A DNA stretch of 64,000 nt, taken from positions 1 to 64,000 of the forward strand of contig NZ_JAAGLU010000037.1 in assembly GCF_010550245.1 (NCBI RefSeq), given 5' to 3'. The position numbers and the translations under genes are program-made. Positions within the stretch are counted from its first letter, which is position 1. Each line of letters begins with the position of its first letter. Below, piece by piece: positions 8,580 to 16,177 of this stretch. Under the pieces are notes generated by a model. The model worked only from the letters and a program-made list of their open reading frames with translations, searched no databases and was not told the origin of the DNA. The stretch is from Streptomyces sp. SID12501. Lineage in GTDB: Bacteria; Actinomycetota; Actinomycetes; Streptomycetales; Streptomycetaceae.

Positions 8580-9935
8580 TCAGCCGGTGAAGGCGTCCAG
8601 GCCCTGCGGGGTGCCCCAGCCGGTCGGGCCGTCGTAGCCGGACGCGGCGGTGCAGTAGTAGCTGGTGGTGCAGGTGCCGTTGTTGCCCGACGTCACGTCG
8701 TTGAGCGCCGAGGTGCCGGCCGCCGCGTAGGGGTACGCGGCCGGGTAGTCGCTGCTGCCCGGGGTGCCGGCGAGGGCGTAGACGCCCGCGATGATCGGGG
8801 CGGAGGCGCTGGTGCCGCCGTAGGTGACCCAGCCGGTGCCGTCGCCGTAGGTGTCGTAGACCGAGACGCCGGTCGCGGGGTCGGCCACGGCGGAGACGTC
8901 GGAGATCATGCGCTTGGTGCAGGTCGCGTCGGTCTGCCAGGTCGGCTTCGCGTCGTACGAGGAGCAGCCGGAGCCGGTGCCCTCGGTGCTGCTGGTCTTC
9001 CACACGCTCTCGGTCCAGCCGCGGGTGGTGGAGGAGGTGGACAGCTTGGTGCCGCCGACGGACGTGACGTACCTGGAGGCGGCCGGGTACTCGGCGCCGT
9101 AGCCCTCGTCGCCCGCGCTGACCGTGATGGCGACGCCGGCGTGCTTGAAGTACGAGGTGTCGTACGTGGTGTCGGAGGACGACTCGGAGCCGCCGTAGCT
9201 GTTGGAGACGAACTTGGCGCCCAGGGTGACCGCGCGGTTCACGGCCGTACCGAGGTTGGCCATCGAGGACGACTTGGCCTCGACCAGCAGGATGTTGCAG
9301 TTCGGGCAGATCGCGCTGGCCATGTCGAGGTCGAGGGAGATCTCACCCGCCCAGCCGCTGTCGGCGGTGGGGAGGGAGGTCGTCGAGCCGGTCTGGCTGA
9401 CCTTCGTGAAGCAGCCGTTGGCGACGGTGCAGGCGGAGAGGCCGTAGTACGAGCGGTAGGCCGCGAGGTCCGAGGCGGCGTTGGGGTCGTCGTAGGCGTC
9501 GACGATCGCGATCGTCTCGCCCGAGCCGTAGGAGTCGGCGGCGTCGGTCAGTCCGTAGGCGTCCTGGAGGTCGCTGGGGCCGTAACCGGTGGGGGTGGCC
9601 GAGGTGGCGTTCGGCTTGATGGTCTTCGGGGCGACGCCCTTGCGGGCGGCCTGCTCCTCCTGGAAGGCGGTGGTGCCGCCGGTGACGCGCAGGGCGTGGC
9701 AGGACGCGAAGCCCTTCGCCGGGGTCGCGCCACACTGGTTGGTGTAGCTCACGTGGGCCTTGGCGACCTGCGCGGCGATGGTCTTGGCGGTGACCTTCTG
9801 GGGCGCCGTGGCGGCGCCGGCCTGGGCCGCGGTGCCGAGTCCGGCGAGAGCGAGCGCGGCCGTTGCGACGGCGGCGGTGCCTATGCGGCGCCATCTGCCG
9901 TGCGTGGACTGGCTGCTGGGGGGTGACGTACGCAA
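8580..9935 (-). CDS. Secreted S53-family (sedolisin) serine-carboxyl protease
   Basis: The 451-residue protein has a Sec/Tat-like signal (RRIGTAAVATAALALAGLG, cleavage near residue 40), a short propeptide and a sedolisin catalytic domain. The catalytic set is Glu198 and Asp202 in GEISLDLDM and Ser376 in GGTSASAP. Calcium-site residues are visible near SDVSAVADP (Asp346) and the C-terminal GYDGPTGWGTP. Sedolisins are acid-active endopeptidases secreted to degrade proteins. The start is TTG at 9935 behind a strong AGGAGG. The gene is monocistronic, with a hairpin terminator downstream. It is in the accessory block that separates the T4SS-like operon from the wall hydrolase. Confidence 0.9.
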   Translation of the reverse strand: MRTSPPSSQSTHGRWRRIGTAAVATAALALAGLGTAAQAGAATAPQKVTAKTIAAQVAKAHVSYTNQCGATPAKGFASCHALRVTGGTTAFQEEQAARKGVAPKTIKPNATSATPTGYGPSDLQDAYGLTDAADSYGSGETIAIVDAYDDPNAASDLAAYRSYYGLSACTVANGCFTKVSQTGSTTSLPTADSGWAGEISLDLDMASAICPNCNILLVEAKSSSMANLGTAVNRAVTLGAKFVSNSYGGSESSSDTTYDTSYFKHAGVAITVSAGDEGYGAEYPAASRYVTSVGGTKLSTSSTTRGWTESVWKTSSTEGTGSGCSSYDAKPTWQTDATCTKRMISDVSAVADPATGVSVYDTYGDGTGWVTYGGTSASAPIIAGVYALAGTPGSSDYPAAYPYAAAGTSALNDVTSGNNGTCTTSYYCTAASGYDGPTGWGTPQGLDAFTG

Positions 9936-10062
9936 CGTACAGCCTCCTGTTAGGGGGTTGGCAGGGGCAGTGCGGGTGGTGACGCGGGGGGTCCCGCAGG
10001 GGTGGTGCTTGCCGCCGGTGCGGTGTCCCCGGCGGCGGGTTGGCGGCCCGCGATGACCTTCG

Positions 10063-10112
10063 CTTGTTGAGTACGTGACAACAAGATGGGTTGCGGAATC
10101 CTGACTTCCGCA
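10063..10112. promoter_or_regulatory. Two adjacent inverted repeats upstream of the protease gene
   Basis: CTTGTTG-9nt-CAACAAG (10063-10085) is followed by TGCGGAA-7nt-TTCCGCA (10092-10112). They lie 130-180 bp upstream of the TTG start of the S53 protease and in front of the divergent gene at 10329. They look like operator sites; the binding protein is unknown. A third palindrome, CACAGGT-8nt-ACCTGTG, lies at 10188-10209. Confidence 0.45.
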
Positions 10113-10328
10113 TGACTTAAGGGGGTTGCTGGGTTACCGATCACTGACGGGGTGATGGGTGGGGGGAGGGGGTGGCTTGACCGTGGACACAGGTGATCCA
10201 CAACCTGTGCATAGAGATGTGCGGGGCGTGGATGGGGGCGCGTGGGGGTGCGCCTGGGTTCATTGGGGGTGTGTGGGGTGGTTTGGGGTTGGGCGGAGGT
10301 TCAGTCCAGGCTTCAGACGAGGCTTGTG

Positions 10329-10919
10329 GTGCGGCTGTTGCCGGGGGTGGTGAGGCGGGTGCTGGGCGGTGGCACGCCGCAGCCGTGGTGGTTGCCGAGG
10401 CGCCTACTGGCGGTGGTGTCGGCCGATGTCGACCTCGGTGCCGGGGTCGGGGCGGTGTGGATGGTGTGGCTTCCAGGCGCCGTTGGGGCGCGTGAGCACA
10501 TCGAGTTCCTGGAGTGGTACGACGGGCAGTGGCGGTCCCTGGGGGGTGCCAGTTCTTCCGTCGGTGATCCGGCCGACGCCGATGTCGACGTGATCGAGGT
10601 TCGCGGCGGCTCGGGCTCGCTCAGCTTCAGCCGGCGTCTGGATCCGCCGCGTTCCATCGAAACGGCCCTGTGGATCGCCGCCGTCCAGATGTACCTGGGG
10701 CGGGAGGTCGACCACGTCCTCGTCGGCGATCGCCGGTTCGATGCGTCGTCCGGGCAGCGCAGGGTTGTCGCCGTCTGGAAGGGGCCCCAGATCAGGCGTG
10801 GGTCGCGTCCCGTGATCGTGGCTTTCGGGCGCGATGGCAGCGAGCTTTCGCGTCTCGGGCCGCTCGACAGCTTGGACAGCCGTACTTGGGCACGGGTGTG
10901 GGGGGAGTTGGGCGAGTGA
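10329..10919 (+). CDS. Hypothetical protein
   Basis: The ~196-residue protein has a basic N-terminus and alternating strand-like segments (VGAVWMVWLPG, IEFLEWYDGQWRSLGG, VDHVLVGDRRFD). The Asp/Trp-rich C-terminus ends RTWARVWGELGE. I do not recognise a family. Several GTG codons are possible starts; 10329 begins a compact reading (VRLLPGVVRRVL), and longer frames reach back to 10242. High third-position GC supports coding in the last ~450 bp. It is divergent from the S53 protease and convergent with the DUF397 gene. Confidence 0.5.
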   Translation: MRLLPGVVRRVLGGGTPQPWWLPRRLLAVVSADVDLGAGVGAVWMVWLPGAVGAREHIEFLEWYDGQWRSLGGASSSVGDPADADVDVIEVRGGSGSLSFSRRLDPPRSIETALWIAAVQMYLGREVDHVLVGDRRFDASSGQRRVVAVWKGPQIRRGSRPVIVAFGRDGSELSRLGPLDSLDSRTWARVWGELGE

Positions 10920-10949
10920 GCCCGAGGGGCTGAGGGGGCTTACGGGGGC

Positions 10950-11312
10950 TTAGGCGAAGTGGTCGAACTCGCCCGCTCGTACGCCCAGGACGAAGGCGTG
11001 CCATCTGTGGCGGTCGGTGGTGACGACTGTGTCGGGGGCGCTGGTCGAGCGGACACGGACAGGCGTGTCGGGGGTTTCGCCGAGGGTGACTTCGATCGCG
11101 GGGGTGGTTGCCCTGGGTGGGGTCGTGTCCGCCTTCAGGGTGGTGAGGAGGGTGTGGAAGGCGGCGGGGGTGGTCGTGAGTATCGCTCCGGTGGGGTCGC
11201 CGGATTCTGTGAGGTGGATTGTTCGGGGGGCGGTGGGGGTGGTGGCGATGTGTATGCAGGAGTTGCCCTGAGCGCAGTAGGACGACTTCTGCCAGGTGAG
11301 CTTGGATGCCAT
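10950..11312 (-). CDS. DUF397-domain protein (duplicated domain)
   Basis: The 120-residue protein contains the DUF397 signature twice. The first (WQKSSYCAQGNSCIHIA) is near the N-terminus; the second, weaker (VRSTSAPDTVV through WHAFVLGVRAGEFD), is at the C-terminus. Single-domain DUF397 proteins are ~65 residues, so this is a fused pair. These proteins almost always sit beside an XRE/DUF5753 regulator, as in the Streptomyces whiJ-type loci affecting development. Here the regulator gene ends 7 bp upstream, so the two are cotranscribed. The partnership is known; the biochemical role is not. Confidence 0.85.
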   Translation of the reverse strand: MASKLTWQKSSYCAQGNSCIHIATTPTAPRTIHLTESGDPTGAILTTTPAAFHTLLTTLKADTTPPRATTPAIEVTLGETPDTPVRVRSTSAPDTVVTTDRHRWHAFVLGVRAGEFDHFA

Positions 11313-11319
11313 TGTTTCC

Positions 11320-12165
11320 TCACAGGTCCATGGCGATCTTGTGGATGAAGTCCCGCGACTCTGCGGGCGAGAGCGCGCTGGCCTCCATACGGTCGAGGAG
11401 TACGCGGTACTTGTCGAGTTGGGCTTCGGAGTCGAGAAACGCCGGGCCGTGGGACTGGTCGAGGTTGACGGTGTCGAGCTGTGGCACCAGGCCCATGGAG
11501 TAGTAGATGGACTGGCCCGAACCGGGGAACGTGCCCGCGTCGAACGGGATCACATGGATGGTGATGTGTGCCTGCTCGCTCATGTCCAACAGGTGCTGAA
11601 GCTGTTTGCGGGTCACGGAGGTGCCGCCGAACTTCATGCGTAGGGCGGCTTCGTGGACGATCGCCTGCTGAGGCGTCGGGGGGTCCCGGTAGAGCACTGC
11701 CTGGCGTTTCACGCGGAACGACACACGGTGCTCGATGTCCGGGGGTGACATCTCCGGTACGTCCTGGCGGAAGATCTCGCGTCCGTAGTCCGTGGTCTGG
11801 AATAGGCCGGGGATGTGCACGGTCACGGCGGTGCGTAGGTGTGTTGCATGGTGCTCGACCTCGGCGAGGTCCAGCAGCGCGGCGGGCAGAATCTCCCGGT
11901 ACTCCTCCCACCAGCCCCGCATTCGTTCGGTTGCCATGTCGCTGAGTGCCTCGACGAGGGCCTTGTCGCCGCAGTCGTAATGGCAGGCCAGAGTCCGGAC
12001 GCGGTCGGGACTCACCCCGGCTCGCCCGGCTTCGACGTTGCTGATCTGGTTCTGCTGAACACCCAGCAGTCGGCTTGCCTGAGTCGAGGACAGGCCGGCG
12101 CGCTCTCGGAGTTTGCGCAGCTCGGTGCCCAAACGAAGTTGACGACCCGTCGGGTTGCTTCTCAC
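11320..12165 (-). CDS. XRE-family regulator with DUF5753 domain (WhiJ-like)
   Basis: The 281-residue protein has an N-terminal helix-turn-helix (GTELRKLRERAGLSSTQASR, then LLGVQQNQISNVEAGR). The DUF5753 core is shown by HIPGLFQTTDYGRE, the VKRQAVL stretch, VIPFDAGTFPGSG and the C-terminal region that usually contacts DUF397 partners. GTG at 12165 is chosen because GAGGAGGGCGG precedes it; GTG at 12192 is also open. It likely binds the intergenic region with the divergent ATPase gene, where TTTTACGG repeats occur, and works with the DUF397 protein encoded just downstream. Confidence 0.88.
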   Translation of the reverse strand: MRSNPTGRQLRLGTELRKLRERAGLSSTQASRLLGVQQNQISNVEAGRAGVSPDRVRTLACHYDCGDKALVEALSDMATERMRGWWEEYREILPAALLDLAEVEHHATHLRTAVTVHIPGLFQTTDYGREIFRQDVPEMSPPDIEHRVSFRVKRQAVLYRDPPTPQQAIVHEAALRMKFGGTSVTRKQLQHLLDMSEQAHITIHVIPFDAGTFPGSGQSIYYSMGLVPQLDTVNLDQSHGPAFLDSEAQLDKYRVLLDRMEASALSPAESRDFIHKIAMDL

Positions 12166-12210
12166 GGGCGTCCCGCCCTCCTCGTCACCCACACGGGTGA
12201 TTGATCAGTA

Positions 12211-12242
12211 CTTTTACGGGATTCGTGTAAGACCTTTTACGG
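12211..12242. promoter_or_regulatory. Direct repeats CTTTTACGG between XRE and ATPase genes
   Basis: CTTTTACGG occurs at 12211 and again at 12234, a 23-bp period (about two helical turns). It lies upstream of both divergent genes in a locally AT-rich stretch. It is a candidate operator for the XRE regulator and overlaps the probable promoter. Confidence 0.5.
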
Positions 12243-12351
12243 ATCGCGCTAGTTTATATCTCAGGCGCCCCCACCCAGAAGCACACCGCTCGACGGAGCG
12301 ACAAAGTCACTGGGCAACCGTCCAACTCCCCTCAGTGATCGGAGATTTCCG

Positions 12352-12798
12352 ATGGCCACCGTATCGCCGCCCTGGAACTACACCCTTCAACTCCCGCGCG
12401 ATGCACGCTCACCGGGTATCGGCCGCGCGACCGTGCGGACCGTTCTGGCAGCGCGTGGGCTCGGCGAAGCCATTCCCGCCGCCGAACTCGTCGCCTCCGA
12501 GCTGCTCACCAATGCCCATCAGCACACCAAGGGGCCGTACGCCCTGCGCATCGTCCAGCTCGGGGAGCCGGACCGGTTCCGGGTGGCCGTCTGGGACACC
12601 GATCCGAGGGTGCCGCCCGGGTTCGGGGACGAGGGTGCCCCTGTCGTCGTACCGCCGGCGGACGGTGAATGCGGTCGGGGGCTTCATCTCGTACGGGCCT
12701 GCGCGGACTCGTTGGGTGTGTCCGTGCTGCGGGAACTGGGGGCCTCGAAGGGCGGGAAGCTGCTGTGGGCCGAGTGCCAGTGGGGTGGCCTGCGGTGA
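12352..12798 (+). CDS. RsbW-like ATP-binding protein (HATPase_c_2)
   Basis: The 148-residue stand-alone GHKL ATPase resembles anti-sigma kinases and the AbaA/WhiJ-associated ATPases of Streptomyces. The N-box is AAELVASELLTNAHQHT, the G1 motif is VWDTDPRVPP, and the G2-like motif is GECGRGLHLVRACADS. Such proteins bind ATP and may phosphorylate or sequester a partner; no sigma or anti-sigma factor is adjacent. It is divergent from the XRE/DUF397 pair and overlaps the Uma2 gene by four bases (GTGA), so it is translationally coupled to it. Confidence 0.85.
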   Translation: MATVSPPWNYTLQLPRDARSPGIGRATVRTVLAARGLGEAIPAAELVASELLTNAHQHTKGPYALRIVQLGEPDRFRVAVWDTDPRVPPGFGDEGAPVVVPPADGECGRGLHLVRACADSLGVSVLRELGASKGGKLLWAECQWGGLR

Positions 12799-13445
12799 GG
12801 TCCGTTTCTGCTGGTCCTGGTGGCCGGACGTGTCCGCCGCCTCGTCCGGGGCGCCTGCGCGAGGTTGCGGAGTGGATCGAGGGTGCGACGGGGCTGCGGG
12901 TGCAGATCGTGGGCGGGCAGTTGGTGATGTCCCCTCCTCGGTGCGGGAAGCACGTGGGGGTGGTGTCGAAGCTGCGCTGGCAGCTCGGTATGGGTCTGCC
13001 CGACGGGCTGGGGGCGTTCGCGGTGTCCTCGATCGCGCTGCCGGACGGCCTTGGCGACCCGGACGACTACGTCACGCCGGATCTGGTCGTCCTTCCGGTG
13101 GGATGGAGCGAGGAGGACTGCTGGCTGGCCGGCTCCGAGGATGCCGCACTCGTCGTCGAGGTTGTTTCGCCGGCTGAGAGGTCCCGGGACATCAGGGGCA
13201 AGGTCGACTGGTATTCCGTCGCTCGCGTGCCTGTTCTCTTCGTGGTCGATCCCAGGAACGGCACCTGGAGGTTGTACGTCGGCCCGGACAACGGCGGCTA
13301 CCGCGACGTGCTGCCGGGGAGGTTCGGGGAGTCCGTGCGGTTGCCCGAGCCGTTGGGCGTCGAGGTTGTGACGGACGGCTTTCCTGTGTACGGCGCTTCT
13401 GCACGAGCCCTGGGAGGGGAAGAGTGCGCCGGCGCCACGGGGTAA
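12795..13445 (+). CDS. Uma2-family PD-(D/E)XK nuclease-like protein
   Basis: The 216-residue protein carries the Uma2 (DUF820) fold. A helix and strand lead to VTPDLVVLP (catalytic Asp), LVVEVVSPAERSRD (Glu) and RGKVDWYSVARVP (Lys region), then LFVVDPRNGTWRLY. The family adopts a restriction-endonuclease-like fold; cellular roles are largely unknown, and it is abundant in Streptomyces and cyanobacteria. The GTG start overlaps the ATPase stop. The C-terminal ~20 residues are low complexity. Confidence 0.85.
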   Translation: MRSVSAGPGGRTCPPPRPGRLREVAEWIEGATGLRVQIVGGQLVMSPPRCGKHVGVVSKLRWQLGMGLPDGLGAFAVSSIALPDGLGDPDDYVTPDLVVLPVGWSEEDCWLAGSEDAALVVEVVSPAERSRDIRGKVDWYSVARVPVLFVVDPRNGTWRLYVGPDNGGYRDVLPGRFGESVRLPEPLGVEVVTDGFPVYGASARALGGEECAGATG

Positions 13446-13626
13446 CACGGGATCGGCGTACCGTCGGGTCGACGAGCGCCGAGTAGCCGAGTGGTGGGAT
13501 TTCCCTCGCCTGCTCGGCTACCCATTACGTATCTGAGACCGCGTTTGAGATCTGCTGTGAAGCCGTAGAACTGGCAGGGCGATCCGCCTTGGTGATCGGT
13601 AGGATCGGCAGGTGGGAGGGCGTGTG

Positions 13627-14007
13627 ATGTTGCAGGTTCTGTACAGCGCGAAAACCAGAGAGCTGGAGCTCTCCGGGACGCGTCGAGGGCTTCTGGCGTT
13701 CGGGCAGCTGCTGCGGGGTAAGGCTGGAAGCTGTGATCTCTCGGAGAACCGGCACCCCTTTCCCTACGAAAGGTCGCTGTCCGAGATCGCGTTCCGGGAG
13801 GATCCGGAGCGCGACACCGCTTCGATCGTCACGGAGGACAGGATCCTGAGGATCCAGGGAGGGCGGGAAGCTCTCAACCTCCTCGCCGACGACATCGAAG
13901 GCTTCGCCTCCGAGGCAGATGCAAGCGATCACTGCCACGTCGACTCCCCGACATACGACTACATCGCGCCAGAGTCGGACTCGCTGGTGATTGCGTTCAT
14001 GAGGTGA
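13627..14007 (+). CDS. Imm32-like immunity-type protein
   Basis: The 126-residue protein contains YSAKTRELELSGTRRGLLAF near the start, then RSLSEIAF, RIQGGREALNLLADDIEGFA and a C-terminal HVDSPTYDYIAPESDSL. This pattern resembles proteins annotated Imm32 in actinobacteria, which are immunity proteins of polymorphic-toxin loci. The assignment is from memory of the family pattern and is tentative. ATG at 13627 follows GGGAGGG by 8 bases. No toxin gene is adjacent, so it would be an orphan immunity gene or serve another role. The unusual small-protein operon at 14.2-15.8 kb is immediately downstream on the other strand. Confidence 0.6.
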   Translation: MLQVLYSAKTRELELSGTRRGLLAFGQLLRGKAGSCDLSENRHPFPYERSLSEIAFREDPERDTASIVTEDRILRIQGGREALNLLADDIEGFASEADASDHCHVDSPTYDYIAPESDSLVIAFMR

Positions 14008-14180
14008 GCGGAGAGCTCTCGGCTGCACGGTGGTCACAGGCCTCGGTGCGAGAGAGCGATCGTGGGCCTGGTCGGGTTGCCGGTCGGCCTCGGGTGAGGC
14101 GGCGGACCATGATGCCGATCATCGCCCAGCGGATCATCGTCTCCGAGTGGGCGGGGCTGGTGGGCACGCCCGGGCTTGCC
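14008..14180. other. Intergenic, no gene seen
   Basis: This is the convergent gap between the Imm32-like gene and the small-protein operon. I see no convincing coding frame or clean terminator in it. Confidence 0.4.
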
Positions 14181-14525
14181 TCACCCGAATATACCGGTGC
14201 CCACGGCCTGCAGTGGCACGAAGACCCATACTCCTTTGCGTATGACGTTGCGCAAGCGGCTTTCCTCCCGCTGCTCGAAGTAATACTCGACAGCCCGGAC
14301 AATAAGCACCGGGATCACCACCCCCACGAGCACGCCCTCCAGGAACGGTGTACGAGACTCCGCAGAGTGTTGCATCCCCCAGCTCACCGCCATGACGCCC
14401 AGCAGGACGTACCCGAAGGGAAGGTCGGTGACCATCTTCTTATTGGCTGCGGAAAGCCCGATGACGCCAATCAACTCGACGACCATGACAGCGAACAGGG
14501 CTATGTCCAACACGTCGAAAACCAA
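14181..14525 (-). CDS. Small membrane protein E of the five-gene operon
   Basis: The 114-residue hydrophobic protein has three predicted helices: an N-terminal one (DIALFAVMVVELIGVIGL), one around FGYVLLGVMAVSWGM, and one around VLVGVVIPVLIVRAVEYY. A charged EQREESRLRN segment and a final hydrophobic stretch follow. The start is TTG at 14525, preceded by GGAGAAGGG. It is last in a minus-strand run of small genes, 69 bp after gene D. I do not recognise a family. The DNA is clearly less GC-rich than the flanks, suggesting transfer. Confidence 0.6.
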   Translation of the reverse strand: MVFDVLDIALFAVMVVELIGVIGLSAANKKMVTDLPFGYVLLGVMAVSWGMQHSAESRTPFLEGVLVGVVIPVLIVRAVEYYFEQREESRLRNVIRKGVWVFVPLQAVGTGIFG

Positions 14526-14594
14526 CCCTTCTCCAGTAGACGTACCCGCAAATAACCCATAATGGAACTGCGCTGCACGCTGGCCCTTCAGATG

Positions 14595-14996
14595 TCACCC
14601 TGCGGAAATACGCAAAAGGAATCCCAACGCGAATGAATAGGAGAGCACGAGCGCAAGACGCAGCATCGCTCCCCTGCCTCGATCCGCTCCTCCGCCTTTT
14701 CTGTTCTCCATTCCGTACATGATGGCGCTCGAGTAAATTCCGGCAAGAAGGGCTGGGAGGGTAAACCTAAATATGGGCCCCCAGTCTGCGAGGATTGCAG
14801 CCGCAAGCAAGTAGCCGAGGACGGATACAGCAGAGCATGCAGGGCTGATCCAGCCCTGCATGGGACTCCACAAGCTGCCGTCCGGACCGCCGCGACCCAT
14901 GAATCTCCTGAAAGCTGCCCACCCGAGCACAGGAAGAGCGGCAATTATCAGGAGGCCGGACCCAACGGCACCGGTATTTGAATCAACGAGAAACAC
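14595..14996 (-). CDS. Small membrane protein D of the five-gene operon
   Basis: The 133-residue membrane protein has a helix at the N-terminus (GSGLLIIAALPVLGWAAF), a basic RRFMGRGG loop, and further helices (VSVLGYLLAAAILADWG, FTLPALLAGIYSSAIMYG, LRLALVLSYSFALGFLL). GTG at 14996 is supported by AAGGAG 8 bases upstream, overlapping the end of gene C. Codon use is less GC-biased than in the surrounding genome. I recognise no family. Confidence 0.6.
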   Translation of the reverse strand: MFLVDSNTGAVGSGLLIIAALPVLGWAAFRRFMGRGGPDGSLWSPMQGWISPACSAVSVLGYLLAAAILADWGPIFRFTLPALLAGIYSSAIMYGMENRKGGGADRGRGAMLRLALVLSYSFALGFLLRISAG

Positions 14997-15008
14997 TGCA
15001 ACGACTCC

Positions 15009-15269
15009 TTATTCGGAGAATGCGATGAAGGAATCCGTGAGACTCCTGATGAGGTCGTTACGGCCATCCAATCGGGCGGCTGTGACGATCGGGGCTGCGT
15101 AAAATGTGGCGAAGCCGATGCCCGGGCGGGTGAAGTCGATATCTTCGTTGGTGGCGCTGTGCGCACGACGCCGAAGTTGCCGTCGGGAGTGGGTGGTGGT
15201 GCCGGACGTGTTGGCGCGCTTTTCTGGCAGCGCCGCCACAGGCCTCAGCAGTATTGAATCCAGGGTCAC
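15009..15269 (-). CDS. Small protein C of the five-gene operon
   Basis: The 86-residue protein is basic in its first half (RRQLRRRAHSATNED) with a more hydrophobic second half (GIGFATFYAAPIVTAAR) and the C-terminus LTDSFIAFSE. Its GTG start lies inside the stop of gene B (GTGA), a strong sign of real, coupled translation even though the frame is short. I recognise no family. Confidence 0.5.
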   Translation of the reverse strand: MTLDSILLRPVAALPEKRANTSGTTTHSRRQLRRRAHSATNEDIDFTRPGIGFATFYAAPIVTAARLDGRNDLIRSLTDSFIAFSE

Positions 15270-15463
15270 TTCATATTTTTGGCAACGACGATTAGTGCTA
15301 TAGAGAATAGGGTGAATCTCCACCCTCCCTTGAGGAACAGTGCCGCTATTTCCTGGCTCCCGAACCAGCCGACTCGCATCCCTCCCCAAAGGGAAAAATT
15401 AAACGCTGCCAGGACGGCGCAGGCTTTAAATCCAACCGAAGAAGCAGTAGTCAAAAATTTCAT
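15266..15463 (-). CDS. Small membrane protein B of the five-gene operon
   Basis: The 65-residue protein starts MKFLTTASSVGFKACAVLAA and has a second hydrophobic helix near its end (WRFTLFSIALIVVAKNMK), so probably two membrane passes. ATG at 15463 overlaps the stop of gene A (ATGA) and has GGAAG just upstream. The same frame stays open to a GTG at 15535, but without a good ribosome-binding site. Its stop overlaps the start of gene C. I recognise no family. Confidence 0.5.
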   Translation of the reverse strand: MKFLTTASSVGFKACAVLAAFNFSLWGGMRVGWFGSQEIAALFLKGGWRFTLFSIALIVVAKNMK

Positions 15464-15765
15464 GGTACTTCCAGCGCCGAAGTTGAAATCCATGGTTGTC
15501 TCACGATGAAGGTTTTCGAATGCACTCGACTCCACTCGGACCGGACCATCAGCAGCGCTGCCGTTACCGCTGCCGATTCCGCCGACGTTCCGGAGTTGGC
15601 TGCGAACACCGCGCCCGACTCCAGCGGCACCAGGGCCGTCGCCACCGCTGGCGCAGTGGCAACCGTCAGTGCGGTTCGCTTCAGCGAGTCACGCTGTGGG
15701 CTTCTCTGCCTCCTTGAGTTCAGGATCCGTCTTCTCTTGAGTCTCAAGATCCCCCCTGTGATCAT
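15460..15765 (-). CDS. Small secreted protein A of the five-gene operon
   Basis: Up to 101 residues, with an Arg-rich n-region and a hydrophobic core reading LKRTALTVATAPAVATALVP, then SGAVFAANSG, which looks like a signal peptide with an AXA-type cleavage site near residue 58. Only ~45 mature residues remain. The start is uncertain; ATG at 15765 is used, and the long basic n-region suggests a shorter true start. The evidence that it is real is its stop overlapping the start of gene B (ATGA) and the chain of overlaps behind it. I recognise no family. Confidence 0.45.
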   Translation of the reverse strand: MITGGILRLKRRRILNSRRQRSPQRDSLKRTALTVATAPAVATALVPLESGAVFAANSGTSAESAAVTAALLMVRSEWSRVHSKTFIVRQPWISTSALEVP

Positions 15766-16177
15766 CCCGTTACGCCGAGTGCGTCACCGGAGCGGAATTA
15801 GACACGGGGAGTCTGTGCGACAGATATGGTCGAATTTTTACTGTTATCGCAAGGTGACCCGAACCTGCGGCAGACCGTCTTGACGTCCGCGGTCCGCCTC
15901 CCGTCGTCGTACGTGGTCGCGATGGTCCGGAGGCTTCACTTGGCGGCTTATCCGTATACATCGGACAGATCGCCTGCCGTGCGTATGCCGCTGCCCCGGC
16001 CTTGCGCGGGGAGTTCGTGATGCGGTTGTGATGTGGGCGTGCCGCTGATTCCGGTGTCCGGGTGCCCTTGGTGAACAAGGGTCAGGGCTGCGGCACTGAC
16101 GGGATCGACGGGATCGACGGGAAATTCTCAGGCTGGGCGGGGAGTTTCTTTCTTTCGGGAGGGACAGTGTCCGGGTG
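15766..16177. other. Intergenic region between divergent genes, no gene seen
   Basis: This 410-bp stretch should hold the promoters of the small-protein operon (minus) and of the S1 protease (plus). It is locally AT-rich around 15825-15845. Near 16097-16118 a GATCGACGG unit is repeated. No frame in it looks coding. Confidence 0.45.

Noticed and set aside
13480..13525. A GTAGCCGAG...CTCGGCTAC hairpin resembling part of a tRNA (GTAGCCGAGTGGT is D-arm-like)
   Set aside because: No anticodon arm, T-arm (GTTCGAATC) or acceptor pairing follows, so it is not a tRNA. The 9-bp stem with a 21-base loop is at most a weak terminator after the Uma2 gene.
15770..16078. A 102-codon minus-strand frame
   Set aside because: It is Arg/Pro/Thr-rich in the manner of chance frames in GC-rich DNA, with no ribosome-binding site or fold-like pattern, in the presumed divergent promoter region.
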